Notes under the pieces: generated by a model
What the model saw: only the letters and a program-made list of their open reading frames with translations
Told to the model about the DNA's origin: nothing
Database searches by the model: none
Origin: Acinetobacter sp. Ac_5812
GTDB taxonomy: Bacteria > Pseudomonadota > Gammaproteobacteria > Pseudomonadales > Moraxellaceae
Assembly (NCBI RefSeq): GCF_013072695.1
Contig: NZ_LXUK01000022.1
Span: 555,084-619,083, forward strand
Direction: 5' to 3'
Length of the DNA: 64,000 bases
In this document: positions 52,720-61,104 of the stretch, piece after piece
How the letters are laid out: each line of letters opens with the position of its first letter
Position numbering within the stretch: position 1 is the first letter of the stretch
Position numbers and translations under genes: made by a program

Positions 52720-53037
52720 ATGGCTTGGGCTTATTTAATTTTAGCTGGTATTTTTGAAATCGTATGGGCATATTCGATGAAAATGTCTGATGGTTTTACC
52801 AAGCTTACCCCCAGCATTATTACCATTGTATTCATGATTTTAAGCTTCGGTTTACTGGCCGTCGCTATGAAGACCTTGCCCTTAGGCACTGCTTATACGA
52901 TTTGGGTCGGAATCGGAGCTGTTGGTGCCTTTCTGATTGGAATATTCTTCTTACATGAACCTATGGGTTTTTTACGCCTATTAGCTGCAGCATCTATCGT
53001 ATTCGGTGTGGTATTGATGAAAGTAACAACACCCTAA
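52720..53037 (+). CDS. sugE: Guanidinium exporter, SMR family (SugE/Gdx)
   Basis: A 105-residue four-span small multidrug resistance protein. The essential Glu13 is in AGIFEIVWAYSMK, and the SugE/Gdx-type segments TLPLGTAYTIWVGIGAVGAFLIGIFFLHEP and LLAAASIVFGVVLMK are present. The guanidine-II riboswitch directly upstream supports the Gdx (guanidinium/H+ antiport) function rather than broad drug export. Confidence 0.95.
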   Translation: MAWAYLILAGIFEIVWAYSMKMSDGFTKLTPSIITIVFMILSFGLLAVAMKTLPLGTAYTIWVGIGAVGAFLIGIFFLHEPMGFLRLLAAASIVFGVVLMKVTTP

Positions 53038-53051
53038 TGTTTAATATATAA

Positions 53052-53069
53052 AGCCCTCAATTGAGGGCT
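53052..53069. terminator. Palindrome after sugE
   Basis: AGCCCTCAATTGAGGGCT is a perfect 18-bp palindrome. The following bases (ATATAC) are only partly T-rich, so terminator strength is uncertain; the minus strand has TTTATATATT. Confidence 0.6.
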
Positions 53070-53100
53070 ATATACTACAGAGTTCAATTCTAATTTTTAC

Positions 53101-53397
53101 TTATTTTAATAGGTATAAAATAAGTAAAAGCCAGATTACAAAGCCAACTGTGAGAATGTAAAGTGCTGTTGTATCAAATTTACGATTCCTATCTGCGGGA
53201 TTACATAGATTTGAGGTGGTAATGAATTCAGAACCACATTTAGAACACGTCCCTAATCCAATGGTACGCCAAACTTCATAAACCATAGCTGGTATTACAA
53301 AGGATATTGTAAACAAAATCGTGATAAAAATATTCCCACGTCTTTTTGACCACCCAACATTTGCGCAGTTATTACATTTAACGCATTTATTCCCCAT
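53101..53397 (-). CDS. Hypothetical zinc-ribbon membrane protein
   Basis: 98 residues from the ATG at 53395-53397 (AAAGGGA upstream). Two Cys pairs, CVKCNNC and CSKCGSE, flank a first membrane segment (IFITILFTISFVIPAMVYEVW), suggesting a small zinc ribbon. A second span forms the C-terminus (ALYILTVGFVIWLLLILYLLK). Function unknown. Confidence 0.65.
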   Translation of the reverse strand: MGNKCVKCNNCANVGWSKRRGNIFITILFTISFVIPAMVYEVWRTIGLGTCSKCGSEFITTSNLCNPADRNRKFDTTALYILTVGFVIWLLLILYLLK

Positions 53398-53669
53398 TCT
53401 GTTCCCTTTCTTATGTTTTAAAACTAACATAAGCCCCTAAATTCTTTAGTTAATTTAAAGAAAACATTGATTTAATGCTTCTTTAAATGCTTTTTTGAAC
53501 CAAAAAATTCTTCAAATATCTATATTTATTTTCTATGACTAAATTTTCTTGTTGTTTATTTTTTGCATTATAACTATTTAATAGAAGAGGTTAATAAAAT
53601 CAGATAGATGGTAATGTAGTATATATTTCTGTAAGAAATTACAAGTTTTGATCCATGTACAAGGCTTGA

Positions 53670-54254
53670 TCATTTTCTTAAAAACAACACCCTCTCAGCC
53701 TCCCGACGGCGAACTAGTCCTTTAAGCACTTTGCCACCACCTTTATTCCAAACCAAAAACTGGTCTGCCGCATCTTGGTAAGCGAGTGCATTCAAATACT
53801 TTAACAATGTCGAATTTTTAAAAGCATTGCTGCCGATGTTATATGCTAATGAAACCAGTGCATCGAACTGATTTTGAGAAATTGGAACCTTTACCGCTTC
53901 ATTTATAGCTTTCTCAAAGCGCTTTAAATCATGTTGAAAAAAAGACTTTGCTTGCTCTAATGTACAACGATCCCCTTGCTTAACTCGAACACCAGTTGGA
54001 TAAACTGTGGTGCCAAATCCAATAGACCACACACCAACGCCATCGTCATAGGCATGTAGCTTTAAATCCTCAAAGCTTGTAATAAGATTGATACCATAAG
54101 CACTTATAGACATTTCAAAATCTATAGCTACACCGACTATATCTACAACATCATAGGCAGTTGCAACATTCATTTGCTTATCTTTAACATCATTCCGTTT
54201 TTGAGGGTGCCTAACATCAATGAGCTTGCGGAAATAATCCAAGATAGTCTTCAT
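53670..54254 (-). CDS. Phage-type lysozyme (glycoside hydrolase family 24)
   Basis: Cleaves peptidoglycan. In 194 residues the catalytic block is SFEDLKLHAYDDGVGVWSIGFGTT: Glu62 and Asp71 have T4-lysozyme spacing (E11/D20), but the Thr26 equivalent is Ser77 and the GxGH His is Thr82. The C-terminal half (VKVPISQNQFDALVSLAYNIGSNAFKNSTLLKYLN...VLKGLVRRREAERVLFL) is typical of phage endolysins. There is no signal peptide, and an unusual ~55-residue N-terminal extension. No holin, terminase or capsid genes lie nearby, so this is an orphan prophage remnant or a domesticated lysozyme. Confidence 0.87.
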   Translation of the reverse strand: MKTILDYFRKLIDVRHPQKRNDVKDKQMNVATAYDVVDIVGVAIDFEMSISAYGINLITSFEDLKLHAYDDGVGVWSIGFGTTVYPTGVRVKQGDRCTLEQAKSFFQHDLKRFEKAINEAVKVPISQNQFDALVSLAYNIGSNAFKNSTLLKYLNALAYQDAADQFLVWNKGGGKVLKGLVRRREAERVLFLRK

Positions 54255-54525
54255 AATTCCTCACTTACCATTTTCACATCATTCGATCTAACCAAATAAA
54301 TCCACAATATCATTCATAAAGATTGAAAACCGTATATTAACGCTAAATACATCAAAGCACTGACAATCTTTAACGTTCAACATTTGCATTACATCATCTC
54401 TAAGCAATCGATCTAAACGTATTGAATGTAACAATACGCTGAATAATCACAATGTCTCTTTAATCGATATTTTTCAAAGCCTAACAATCAATCTTCATTC
54501 AATTGCCTTCAGCCAACATACTAGC

Positions 54526-54531
54526 TAAAAT
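54526..54531 (+). promoter_or_regulatory. Possible -10 element of the first structured element
   Basis: TAAAAT eight bases before the conserved GCAGGA start. The position matches a TATAAT in front of the second copy. Confidence 0.4.
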
Positions 54532-54538
54532 TACTCTT

Positions 54539-54757
54539 GCAGGAGCGAGGACTTCCCGATGGATGTATTCGTACTTCACAGGGTTCCTGCCGTTGGGCCA
54601 ATTTAAAATGGGTCTGCTTCCACAAAGGTAACACCTTGGGAAGCCTAAAGAACGAAGGATGCCGCCCCTAACAGTTTCCTTTGAAGCTGAGTAGGATAAA
54701 AGAGTCATGGTCACAGTGAAGTCTTTATTAAGAGCCCAAACTATGGGCTTTTATTTT
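54539..54757 (+). ncRNA. Candidate structured small RNA, copy A
   Basis: Shares three blocks with copy B at 56185: the start GCAGGAGC(G/A)AGGACTTCCC (54539-54562), TACTTCACAGGGTTCCTGCC onward (54572-54597), and a 3' block around AAAGAACGAAGGA (54647-54668). GCAGGA pairs with TCCTGC to close the first domain. A hairpin AGCCCA/TGGGCT with TTTTATTTT ends it at 54733-54757. The 920-bp gap 54255-55174 holds this element and the terminator at 54866, and I see nothing else in it. An antisense ORF (54499-54714) is likely not real. Confidence 0.6.
54733..54757 (+). terminator. Terminator of structured element copy A
   Basis: AGCCCA-AACTA-TGGGCT followed by TTTATTTTG. Confidence 0.7.
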
Positions 54758-54865
54758 GTAATCCTTAACAATTTTGCTTTATCATTCAATTTGAAGCTAC
54801 AGGCTCACCCTTCTAGCTCCACTTTCCATACTTTAAGCTGCATAGTAAATTCAGGGTTATATACA

Positions 54866-54895
54866 ATTAAAAAGCCCACTCAAATGAGTGGGCTT
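54866..54895 (-). terminator. Terminator facing left, probably for the gene at 55175
   Basis: AAGCCCACTC-AAAT-GAGTGGGCTT hairpin; the minus strand continues TTTTTAATT. It lies ~280 bp past the stop of the 55175 gene. Confidence 0.75.
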
Positions 54896-55174
54896 CCCCT
54901 TTATTCTTTTGCGCTGAATGAAGGTTATTGTTGTTTAGTTATAATGAAACAACATTGCGAATATAGTAAAAAGTGTGATGTAAATCAACAAATTTATGCT
55001 TATTTTAAGAAAATTTTAAAGCTGATCTACATAATGAGTGATTGTAGCTCAGCTTAGGCAAAACTTATTTCTTCTTGTTGAGCTTGGCTATCAGCGCGAG
55101 AGAAGCATTAGCTAATCATAAGCACTAGAACTAAAAAAAGTCCAACTCTCGATGAACATTTAAGCGGACTAAAC

Positions 55175-55636
55175 TTATTCTCCAACAGGGACTGACAATT
55201 TAAGCTGATTATTTTTTTGCTCTAAAGGCATATGATTTTGCTGGGTAATTTTTTGTTGATAATCTCGGTCTGAAATCACACCTCGATTTCGGGCCTTCTG
55301 TAATGAGTTTAATTGTTGCTCATATTCATGTGCATTTAAAGCACGGGTATCATTGTTTTTTAAAAGGTATTGAGATCGTTCAAATGGGCTCATATTAGAT
55401 GTATTTGAACGAGTTTCATACATCTTCGTCGCATTTACATCACGCTGATTTAGACGATCTTGTTCTTGTTGCTTTGCTGACTCAAAGAAATCAACATGCT
55501 CACGACTTTTGATCTCATATTCGGGTGTGTCATTTTTTAAGATTAAAAGTGATGGAGGCTTATTAAACAAATCATCAGCACTATACACTGAAACAGTCAC
55601 AACTGAATTTATAAGAAATATTAATATTTTTTTCAT
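55175..55636 (-). CDS. Hypothetical secreted protein
   Basis: 153 residues from the ATG at 55634-55636. It has a signal peptide (MKKILIFLINSVVTVSVYSA) and then a Gln/Asn/Arg-rich polar protein with no Cys (KQQEQDRLNQRDVNATKMYETRSNTSNMSPFERSQYLLKNN). A short-helix segment near the end (LNSLQKARNRGVISDRDYQQKI) resembles the SHOCT-like pattern that many oligomeric proteins carry. Not recognised as a family. The region is accessory in character. Confidence 0.65.
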   Translation of the reverse strand: MKKILIFLINSVVTVSVYSADDLFNKPPSLLILKNDTPEYEIKSREHVDFFESAKQQEQDRLNQRDVNATKMYETRSNTSNMSPFERSQYLLKNNDTRALNAHEYEQQLNSLQKARNRGVISDRDYQQKITQQNHMPLEQKNNQLKLSVPVGE

Positions 55637-55728
55637 CAAGTATACTCAATATAAAATAAAGAAAGACAAGGATATATTTTATAATTTCTACACAATTCTT
55701 TCAAATTTGAACACTAAAGACCGAATCA

Positions 55729-56010
55729 TCAAGAATCTTGCCGGTAAGCAATTTTATCCATTCTATTGGTACAATACTTATATTTCTCTTCTTTATTTTC
55801 AATACTGACCGTATGAACACATGAACAAAAAAGTAGTACTTTGTTATGCTCAATGCTGCTTGGTACATCTACCCCATAACATTTACTGTCAATTTCGCTT
55901 AGTCGGGACGCCATAATCCATTTACCTGAATAAAAAGGATAGCCGAGTCCCCCTATAACAATAATGATCAAGATAAGGATAGGAAGGTTAGTCTTAATAT
56001 ATTTCAGCAT
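55729..56010 (-). CDS. Hypothetical membrane-anchored protein
   Basis: 93 residues with one N-terminal membrane span (LPILILIIIVIGGLGYPFYSG) and a periplasmic part containing four Cys (SKCYGVDVP, FCSCVHTV, YKYCTNRM) that could form disulfides. Not recognised. It is separated from the secreted protein downstream by ~90 bp. Confidence 0.6.
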   Translation of the reverse strand: MLKYIKTNLPILILIIIVIGGLGYPFYSGKWIMASRLSEIDSKCYGVDVPSSIEHNKVLLFCSCVHTVSIENKEEKYKYCTNRMDKIAYRQDS

Positions 56011-56172
56011 TTTTCATATTCTTGCTAAAAAGCTTAGCTTTCAATGGCGATTAAGTAATAAATTAGAAAATTAATTTATAAAACCGAATAAATATCAATT
56101 AATTATATTTAAATCTCAGACACCTCGCAATCAAAAGATGAGAATTACTTCCAATGCAAGTCCTGTATTCAC

Positions 56173-56178
56173 TATAAT
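56173..56178 (+). promoter_or_regulatory. -10 element of the second structured element
   Basis: TATAAT, a perfect -10 hexamer, seven bases before the conserved GCAGGA start of copy B. No good -35 hexamer is seen 17 bp upstream. Confidence 0.55.
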
Positions 56179-56184
56179 AGCCAT

Positions 56185-56380
56185 GCAGGAGCAAGGACTT
56201 CCCGATGGTTGGTTGTATTGATACTTCACAGGGTTCCTGCCGTTGGGTCAGTAATTTTACTCCCATTGACACAAGCGGTAATTAATAATTATTTAAATTG
56301 ATTAAGATAAGCCCGTAGTCAATCGAAAGAACGAAGGACGCCACCCCAAAGGCTCACTATTTAGTGAGCCTTTATTTTTT
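56185..56380 (+). ncRNA. Candidate structured small RNA, copy B
   Basis: Second copy of the element at 54539, with the three shared blocks at 56185-56208, 56222-56247 and 56326-56347. The variable middle is ~78 nt here against ~49 nt in copy A. GCAGGA pairs with TCCTGC. A perfect TATAAT ends seven bases upstream and a strong terminator ends it. The surrounding 840-bp gap (56011-56850) holds nothing else I can identify. Confidence 0.65.
56348..56380 (+). terminator. Terminator of structured element copy B
   Basis: AAAGGCTCACTA-TT-TAGTGAGCCTTT, a 12-bp perfect stem, followed by ATTTTTT. Confidence 0.9.
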
Positions 56381-56850
56381 AATCCACGTTGAATCTTATA
56401 TTACTCATTCTCAATATTCTGAATAAAGCATTCGCGATCCAATTTTTATGATTTCAAATACATTTACAATTTTCGTTGTTTTATTCTGCAATTGAAAAAA
56501 ATACAACCCTGAATATCATGTACATTTTATTTTGTTAAAACGTATATGGCAGCAATCAATATATAAGTAAACCTTTAAAAAGAGCGAAATACCATAAAAA
56601 CAAGCAATTTAATGCACAATAAAAATCATCCTAATCAGTTGTTTTATATAAAATTATAATAAAGCTCTTGATATATAAGGCTTTTCCATATTATAAGGAT
56701 AAATTATGGAGTAAACTTACACTCGTACCATACAGTTTCATTGAAATTTCATTAATAAACCTTATATTGGTATATACGTAGCGATCAAGCGCCCTATGGA
56801 TCTACTTCATACAGCATTGATTTATACTTTTTTGATTAGAGGAACACCTC

Positions 56851-57120
56851 ATGAATAAGTTAATGGTTGCGGTTTTTGCTGGCTTAATTACCCTCACAGG
56901 TTTTAGTGTACAAGCTGCAACACCAGAACAAGAATGTAAAAAGTTACAGGATGACTCTAACCTGATCTATGCATCTAAAGGATTCTGTTTTAAAGACGCT
57001 GATGCTAAAGCGAAGTTTGGTAACGAGAATTGCCATACAACTAAGCCAAAGTTTTCTGATAAAGAACAACAACGTCTTGATGAAATCAAAGCTCGTCAAA
57101 AAGAGCTTAACTGCAAATAA
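56851..57120 (+). CDS. Small secreted YARHG domain protein
   Basis: 89 residues with a signal peptide (MNKLMVAVFAGLITLTGFSVQA) and a short domain LIYASKGFCFKDADAKAKFGNENCHT that fits the YARHG pattern (extracellular peptidoglycan-associated). The tail is Lys/Glu-rich. An AGAGGAA ribosome-binding sequence precedes the ATG. Four Cys are present, two of them inside the domain. Confidence 0.75.
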   Translation: MNKLMVAVFAGLITLTGFSVQAATPEQECKKLQDDSNLIYASKGFCFKDADAKAKFGNENCHTTKPKFSDKEQQRLDEIKARQKELNCK

Positions 57121-57149
57121 GCAGCCAAATATCGTGTTTTAAACGCCCC

Positions 57150-57177
57150 ATTCACTCTCTGATCACGGAGAGTGAAT
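57150..57177 (+). terminator. Hairpin after the YARHG gene
   Basis: ATTCACTCTC pairs with GAGAGTGAAT (8-nt loop). The following GCTATTATTG is only weakly T-rich. Confidence 0.5.
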
Positions 57178-57216
57178 GCTATTATTGAAAAAATAAGCCT
57201 ATCTAAAGGATGAATC

Positions 57217-57630
57217 ATGGCATACGATGACCAAAATATTTTTGCACGAATCCTTCGTGGTGAATTACCTGCAATCAAAATCTATGAAGATGATCAGGTT
57301 CTCGCGTTTATGGATATCATGCCCCAAGCAGATGGTCATGCTTTAGTGATTCCAAAGACACCAGCAGTTACCTTATTGGATCTCCCTGCTGATGCAGCAG
57401 CATATACCATCCAAATCGTGCAGAAAATTGCTAAGGCAATGGAGACATCATTAGATGCAAAAGGTATCGTGCTTATACAACTTTCAGGTTCAGCGGCGGG
57501 ACAAACCGTCCCTCATGTGCATTTTCATCTGATTCCTAGTTCAGTGCATGAACTTGGTCGTCATGCAGTGCAAATGGGTGATCAAGAAAAAATTCAAGCT
57601 TTAGCTGAAAAGATCAAAGCTGCACTTTAA
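57217..57630 (+). CDS. HIT family protein (Hint/PKCI-like nucleotide hydrolase)
   Basis: 137 residues. The histidine triad is HVHFHLIP, with the N-terminal NIFARILRGELPAIKIYEDDQVLAFMDIMPQADGHALVIPK typical of HinT-like purine nucleoside phosphoramidases. Cytoplasmic. AAAGGATG precedes the ATG. Confidence 0.93.
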   Translation: MAYDDQNIFARILRGELPAIKIYEDDQVLAFMDIMPQADGHALVIPKTPAVTLLDLPADAAAYTIQIVQKIAKAMETSLDAKGIVLIQLSGSAAGQTVPHVHFHLIPSSVHELGRHAVQMGDQEKIQALAEKIKAAL

Positions 57631-57649
57631 GTTTTGATTTTAAAGAAGG

Positions 57650-57672
57650 CGGAGTTACTACTCCGTTTTTTT
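57650..57672 (+). terminator. Terminator of the HIT gene
   Basis: CGGAGT-TACT-ACTCCG followed by seven T. Confidence 0.85.
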
Positions 57673-57882
57673 GTTTCCTAATTATATAAAAAACAATAAG
57701 AAATATAATTATTACCAAATATGAATCGTCATCAAACTGTCATTTATCTTTCACTTCTCTGTCACAAAGTTTACCGATACTGCATACAAGTCAGTGAGCT
57801 ATGTAACTTTATGTACATAAGCAAGCTCATAACAGTAACTAAGGCATCAGCCATTTACAAAAAGTGTTTTGGAGAAATCTCA

Positions 57883-58986
57883 ATGAAAAAATTGCTTCTT
57901 GCTGCTACTGTAGCAACTTTAGCCATGAATGCAGCGCAAGCAGCACCAACATTGTATGGTAAGCTCAATGTGACTTTAGATCAAATTGATAAAAATGGCT
58001 TTAAAGACGAAAGCGTTACCAAAGTAAACTCAAACGCTTCACGTATCGGGGTTAAAGGCGAAGAAAAACTAACTGACAATCTTTCAGCAGTTTATTTAGT
58101 AGAATGGGGTGTTTCAGCTGATGGCGCTGGTTCAGATACAGACTGGGGCATGCGTAACCGCTTTGTAGGTATTAAATCTGATGGTATTGGTACTTTAAAA
58201 GTTGGTCAATATGACTCTTACCTTAAGACTGCTGCAGGCAACAATCAGGATATCTATAACGACCACACTGAACTAGATATGACTAAAGTTCTTGCTGGTG
58301 AAGAGCGTTTAAGTAATGTAATTGGTTTTGAAACTGATAAAAAGTTGCTTGGCGGTTTAGCATTTAACATCATGTTCCAACAAGGTGAAGAATCTTCTAC
58401 AGTTAAAAATGATGCGAAAGGTCAGAAAGGTAGCCGCGATAGCTTTGGTGATGGCGTTTCTACATCAATCACTTATGAAAATAAAGATTTTGGTTTAGCA
58501 GCTGCAGTTGCTGGTAACTTTGGTGTAGCAGCGAAATATAATGCATGGGATAAAGAATTAGGTGGTCTTAAAGTTTATTCAGACTCAATTCGTGTAACAG
58601 GTTCTTTAGACTTAACACCAGCAGGTGCTGATGGCTTGGTATTTGGTGCATTATGGCAAACTTCTAAGCCAACGGATGATACAGTTGTTGTCGGTGTTGC
58701 TCCAGCAGCAGTATCTTTTAAAGGCTTACAAGAAGATGCATATGGTGTAACAGCTGCATATGTAATCCCATCTACCCCAATCAAGTTAAAAGCGGAATAT
58801 ATCTCTGCAACAACTGAGCGTAATGGTCAAAAAGACCGTCAAAACGATTTGTATGGTATAGGTGCAGACTACAATATCAACAAGCAAGCTCGCTTTTATG
58901 GTGTTGTTGCTCAGCAAAAGATTGATTGGCAGAAAGACAATAACAAGAAAACAGTTTTCGGTTTAGGTATGGAATATAACTTCTAA
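57883..58986 (+). CDS. Outer-membrane porin
   Basis: 367 residues from the ATG at 57883, preceded by GGAG. The 54 codons upstream in the same frame have no signal character. Signal peptide MKKLLLAATVATLAMNAAQA, then the porin start APTLYGKLNVTLDQID. An SRIGVKGEEKLTDNLSAVYLVEWG segment and FVGIKSDGIGTLKVGQYDS follow, typical of neisserial/general porins, and the C-terminus ends GLGMEYNF with the terminal Phe needed for barrel assembly. Confidence 0.9.
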   Translation: MKKLLLAATVATLAMNAAQAAPTLYGKLNVTLDQIDKNGFKDESVTKVNSNASRIGVKGEEKLTDNLSAVYLVEWGVSADGAGSDTDWGMRNRFVGIKSDGIGTLKVGQYDSYLKTAAGNNQDIYNDHTELDMTKVLAGEERLSNVIGFETDKKLLGGLAFNIMFQQGEESSTVKNDAKGQKGSRDSFGDGVSTSITYENKDFGLAAAVAGNFGVAAKYNAWDKELGGLKVYSDSIRVTGSLDLTPAGADGLVFGALWQTSKPTDDTVVVGVAPAAVSFKGLQEDAYGVTAAYVIPSTPIKLKAEYISATTERNGQKDRQNDLYGIGADYNINKQARFYGVVAQQKIDWQKDNNKKTVFGLGMEYNF

Positions 58987-59011
58987 TCAGAGGTTAAATT
59001 CAAATATATAG

Positions 59012-59041
59012 AAAAAGGGCAATCTGCCCTTTTTCTTTTTG
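59012..59041. terminator. Terminator between the porin and LysR genes
   Basis: AAAAAGGGC-AATCT-GCCCTTTTT followed by CTTTTTG; the A-run on the left lets it act for both convergent genes. Confidence 0.88.
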
Positions 59042-59064
59042 TCTTTTGATAACAGCAATAGTTA

Positions 59065-59943
59065 TCAGAAAAAATTTTTAATGATTTTACGGAAACTTTG
59101 AATAACAGGATCTTTGGTTCTGCCTCGCCTAAAAATAAGCGAAAATGGTGCTGTATAACCAAATGTTGTTGGAAGTAGCACTTTTAAACGCTGTTGTTCC
59201 ACCCAATATTGGGCAAAATGCTCTGGCAAATAACCGATATATTTCCCAGATAATATCAGCACCAACTGCGCCTCCATCGAATCCACTGTGGCAAAAGCAT
59301 GTTTAAAGCCCTGCTTTGCCAGCTCGGTATGGCTCCAATAACCACGACTGACCATTTTTTCACGCCGAATAATTTCTGCCGTTAGACCTTGCTGCTTATA
59401 TAAGGGATGCGTGTCACTACAAAACAACCATTGCTGTTCTTTGTGCAAAGCTTGATACATCACGCCATTCATCTTTAGAAAAAAAGATCCAATCGCAACA
59501 TCAAAACGATTTTCCAAAATCCCCATTTGCAACTCATAGGGAGATTGCACCTGCAACTTAATATAAACATTCGGATTCTGTTCTGAAAACTGTTGGATGA
59601 TTTGATCTAAAGGGATATTTCGATCTGTCACCATGGAATCCAGCATCCCTATTTTAATGGTACCTGTCAGTTCGCCCTTGATCTGTGCAGTGTGTCTAGA
59701 AAAATTTTCTAACTCATTCAGTATGCGCTTGGCTTCCTGAAAAAACATTTCACCTTTTTGAGTTATTGCAAAACCACCACGTCCACGTTCACATAACTTA
59801 AAACCGACCATATGTTCCAATTGGGTCATATAGGTACTGATTGCCGAGGTTGATAGATTAAGTTCTTGCTGGGCATTTGCAAAACCTTGATTCTTCACAA
59901 TACTGACAAAAATTCGAACTAACTTGATATCCATATGTGTCAT
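59065..59943 (-). CDS. LysR family transcriptional regulator
   Basis: 292 residues. The N-terminal winged helix-turn-helix is MDIKLVRIFVSIVKNQGFANAQQELNLSTSAISTYMTQLEHMVGFKLCERGRGGFAITQKG. The periplasmic-binding-like effector domain follows (IKIGMLDSMVTDRN...). Starts at 59943 and 59934 are equally plausible. It is divergent from the ureohydrolase gene 147 bp away, which with its transporters is the likely target. Confidence 0.9.
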   Translation of the reverse strand: MTHMDIKLVRIFVSIVKNQGFANAQQELNLSTSAISTYMTQLEHMVGFKLCERGRGGFAITQKGEMFFQEAKRILNELENFSRHTAQIKGELTGTIKIGMLDSMVTDRNIPLDQIIQQFSEQNPNVYIKLQVQSPYELQMGILENRFDVAIGSFFLKMNGVMYQALHKEQQWLFCSDTHPLYKQQGLTAEIIRREKMVSRGYWSHTELAKQGFKHAFATVDSMEAQLVLILSGKYIGYLPEHFAQYWVEQQRLKVLLPTTFGYTAPFSLIFRRGRTKDPVIQSFRKIIKNFF

Positions 59944-60089
59944 GGCTTTTATCTCAATTTTCCCTCTGCCTCACTTCATCTTAAAACATTCTTGTAAAAC
60001 TTAGTTTAGAAAAATCAAAACTAAGTTTTTAAAAAATAGGATTTAACCCTGTTCCGAGCTGATCAATAAATAAGAAAAAGGAGAAGCAA

Positions 60090-61052
60090 ATGAACAAGCG
60101 TTTAAATCAACCGCTCGGTGGCAATGAAATGCCGCGTTTTGGTGGCATTGCCTCAATGTTACGCCTACCAATTGTCGATAATGATGCAGGTTTGGCTGAA
60201 CTGGATGCGGCCTTTATTGGGATTCCTCTAGACATTGGGACATCTTTACGGTCAGGTACCCGTTTTGGCCCTCGGCAAATCCGTGCCGAATCGGTCATGA
60301 TTCGCCCATATAACATGGCAACTGGCGCAGCACCATTTGATTCACTCAATGTGGCTGATATTGGTGATGTCCCGATCAATACCTTTAATTTAACCGAAGC
60401 GGTACGCATTATCGAAGAGCACTACGATCGTGTACTGACCCATCCGATTATTCCGCTCACCATTGGCGGTGATCATACGCTGACCCTGCCTATCCTACGT
60501 GCAATCCATAAAAAACATGGACCCGTAGGTTTGGTTCATATCGATGCACATGCTGACGTCAATGATGAAATGTTTGGTGAAAAAGTTGCACATGGCACCA
60601 CCTTTCGACGTGCTGCCGAAGAAGGACTGCTTGATTGTCAGCGTGTTGTGCAAATTGGTTTACGGGCTCAAGGCTATAGTGCAGATGACTTTAACTGGAG
60701 TCGACGACAAGGCTTTCGGGTCGTTCAAGCAGAAGAATGCTGGCATAAATCGCTCACTCCTTTAATGCAGGAAGTGAGAGCACAAGTTGCTGGAGGGCCT
60801 GTGTATTTATCCTTTGATATTGATGGGATTGATCCTGCTTGGGCACCAGGTACAGGAACTCCTGAAATTGGTGGCTTGACCACAATTCAAGCCATGGAAA
60901 TTATTCGGGGCTGTCAGGGCCTAGACTTGATTGGATGTGATTTGGTTGAAGTCTCACCACCCTACGACACTACAGGAAATACCTCATTGCTTGGTGCGAA
61001 TTTACTGTATGAAATGTTATGCGTCCTCCCAGGAGTGAAAATACGCAAATAA
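60090..61052 (+). CDS. speB: Agmatinase/ureohydrolase family enzyme (guanidino-compound hydrolase)
   Basis: Hydrolyses a guanidino compound to an amine and urea with a binuclear Mn centre. The 320-residue product has all three metal motifs: TIGGDHTLTLPIL, LVHIDAHADVND and LSFDIDGIDPAWAPGTGTPE. Length and sequence fit the agmatinase/guanidinobutyrase/guanidinopropionase group. The flanking regulator and two transporters suggest catabolism of an imported guanidino compound rather than polyamine synthesis, so the speB symbol is provisional. Confidence 0.85.
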   Translation: MNKRLNQPLGGNEMPRFGGIASMLRLPIVDNDAGLAELDAAFIGIPLDIGTSLRSGTRFGPRQIRAESVMIRPYNMATGAAPFDSLNVADIGDVPINTFNLTEAVRIIEEHYDRVLTHPIIPLTIGGDHTLTLPILRAIHKKHGPVGLVHIDAHADVNDEMFGEKVAHGTTFRRAAEEGLLDCQRVVQIGLRAQGYSADDFNWSRRQGFRVVQAEECWHKSLTPLMQEVRAQVAGGPVYLSFDIDGIDPAWAPGTGTPEIGGLTTIQAMEIIRGCQGLDLIGCDLVEVSPPYDTTGNTSLLGANLLYEMLCVLPGVKIRK

Positions 61053-61104
61053 ATTTCCGCGATAAAACAAGAAAAACATATGGATAAAAATAGGTCGAGA
61101 TGGA

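Noticed and set aside
54499..54714. A 71-codon minus-strand reading frame across the first structured element
   Set aside because: It runs antisense to the conserved blocks, promoter and terminator of the candidate RNA, has no ribosome-binding sequence, and reads as low-complexity basic and aromatic residues. A translated RNA element is the simpler explanation.
54707..55057. A 116-codon plus-strand reading frame
   Set aside because: It passes through two hairpin terminators (54733 and 54866) and has no recognisable protein features.
53670..56380. A complete prophage in this interval
   Set aside because: Only a lysozyme and the repeated RNA-like element look phage-related; there is no integrase, terminase, capsid or tail gene.
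57721..57882. Upstream extension of the porin frame
   Set aside because: The signal peptide and a GGAG ribosome-binding sequence place the start at 57883.
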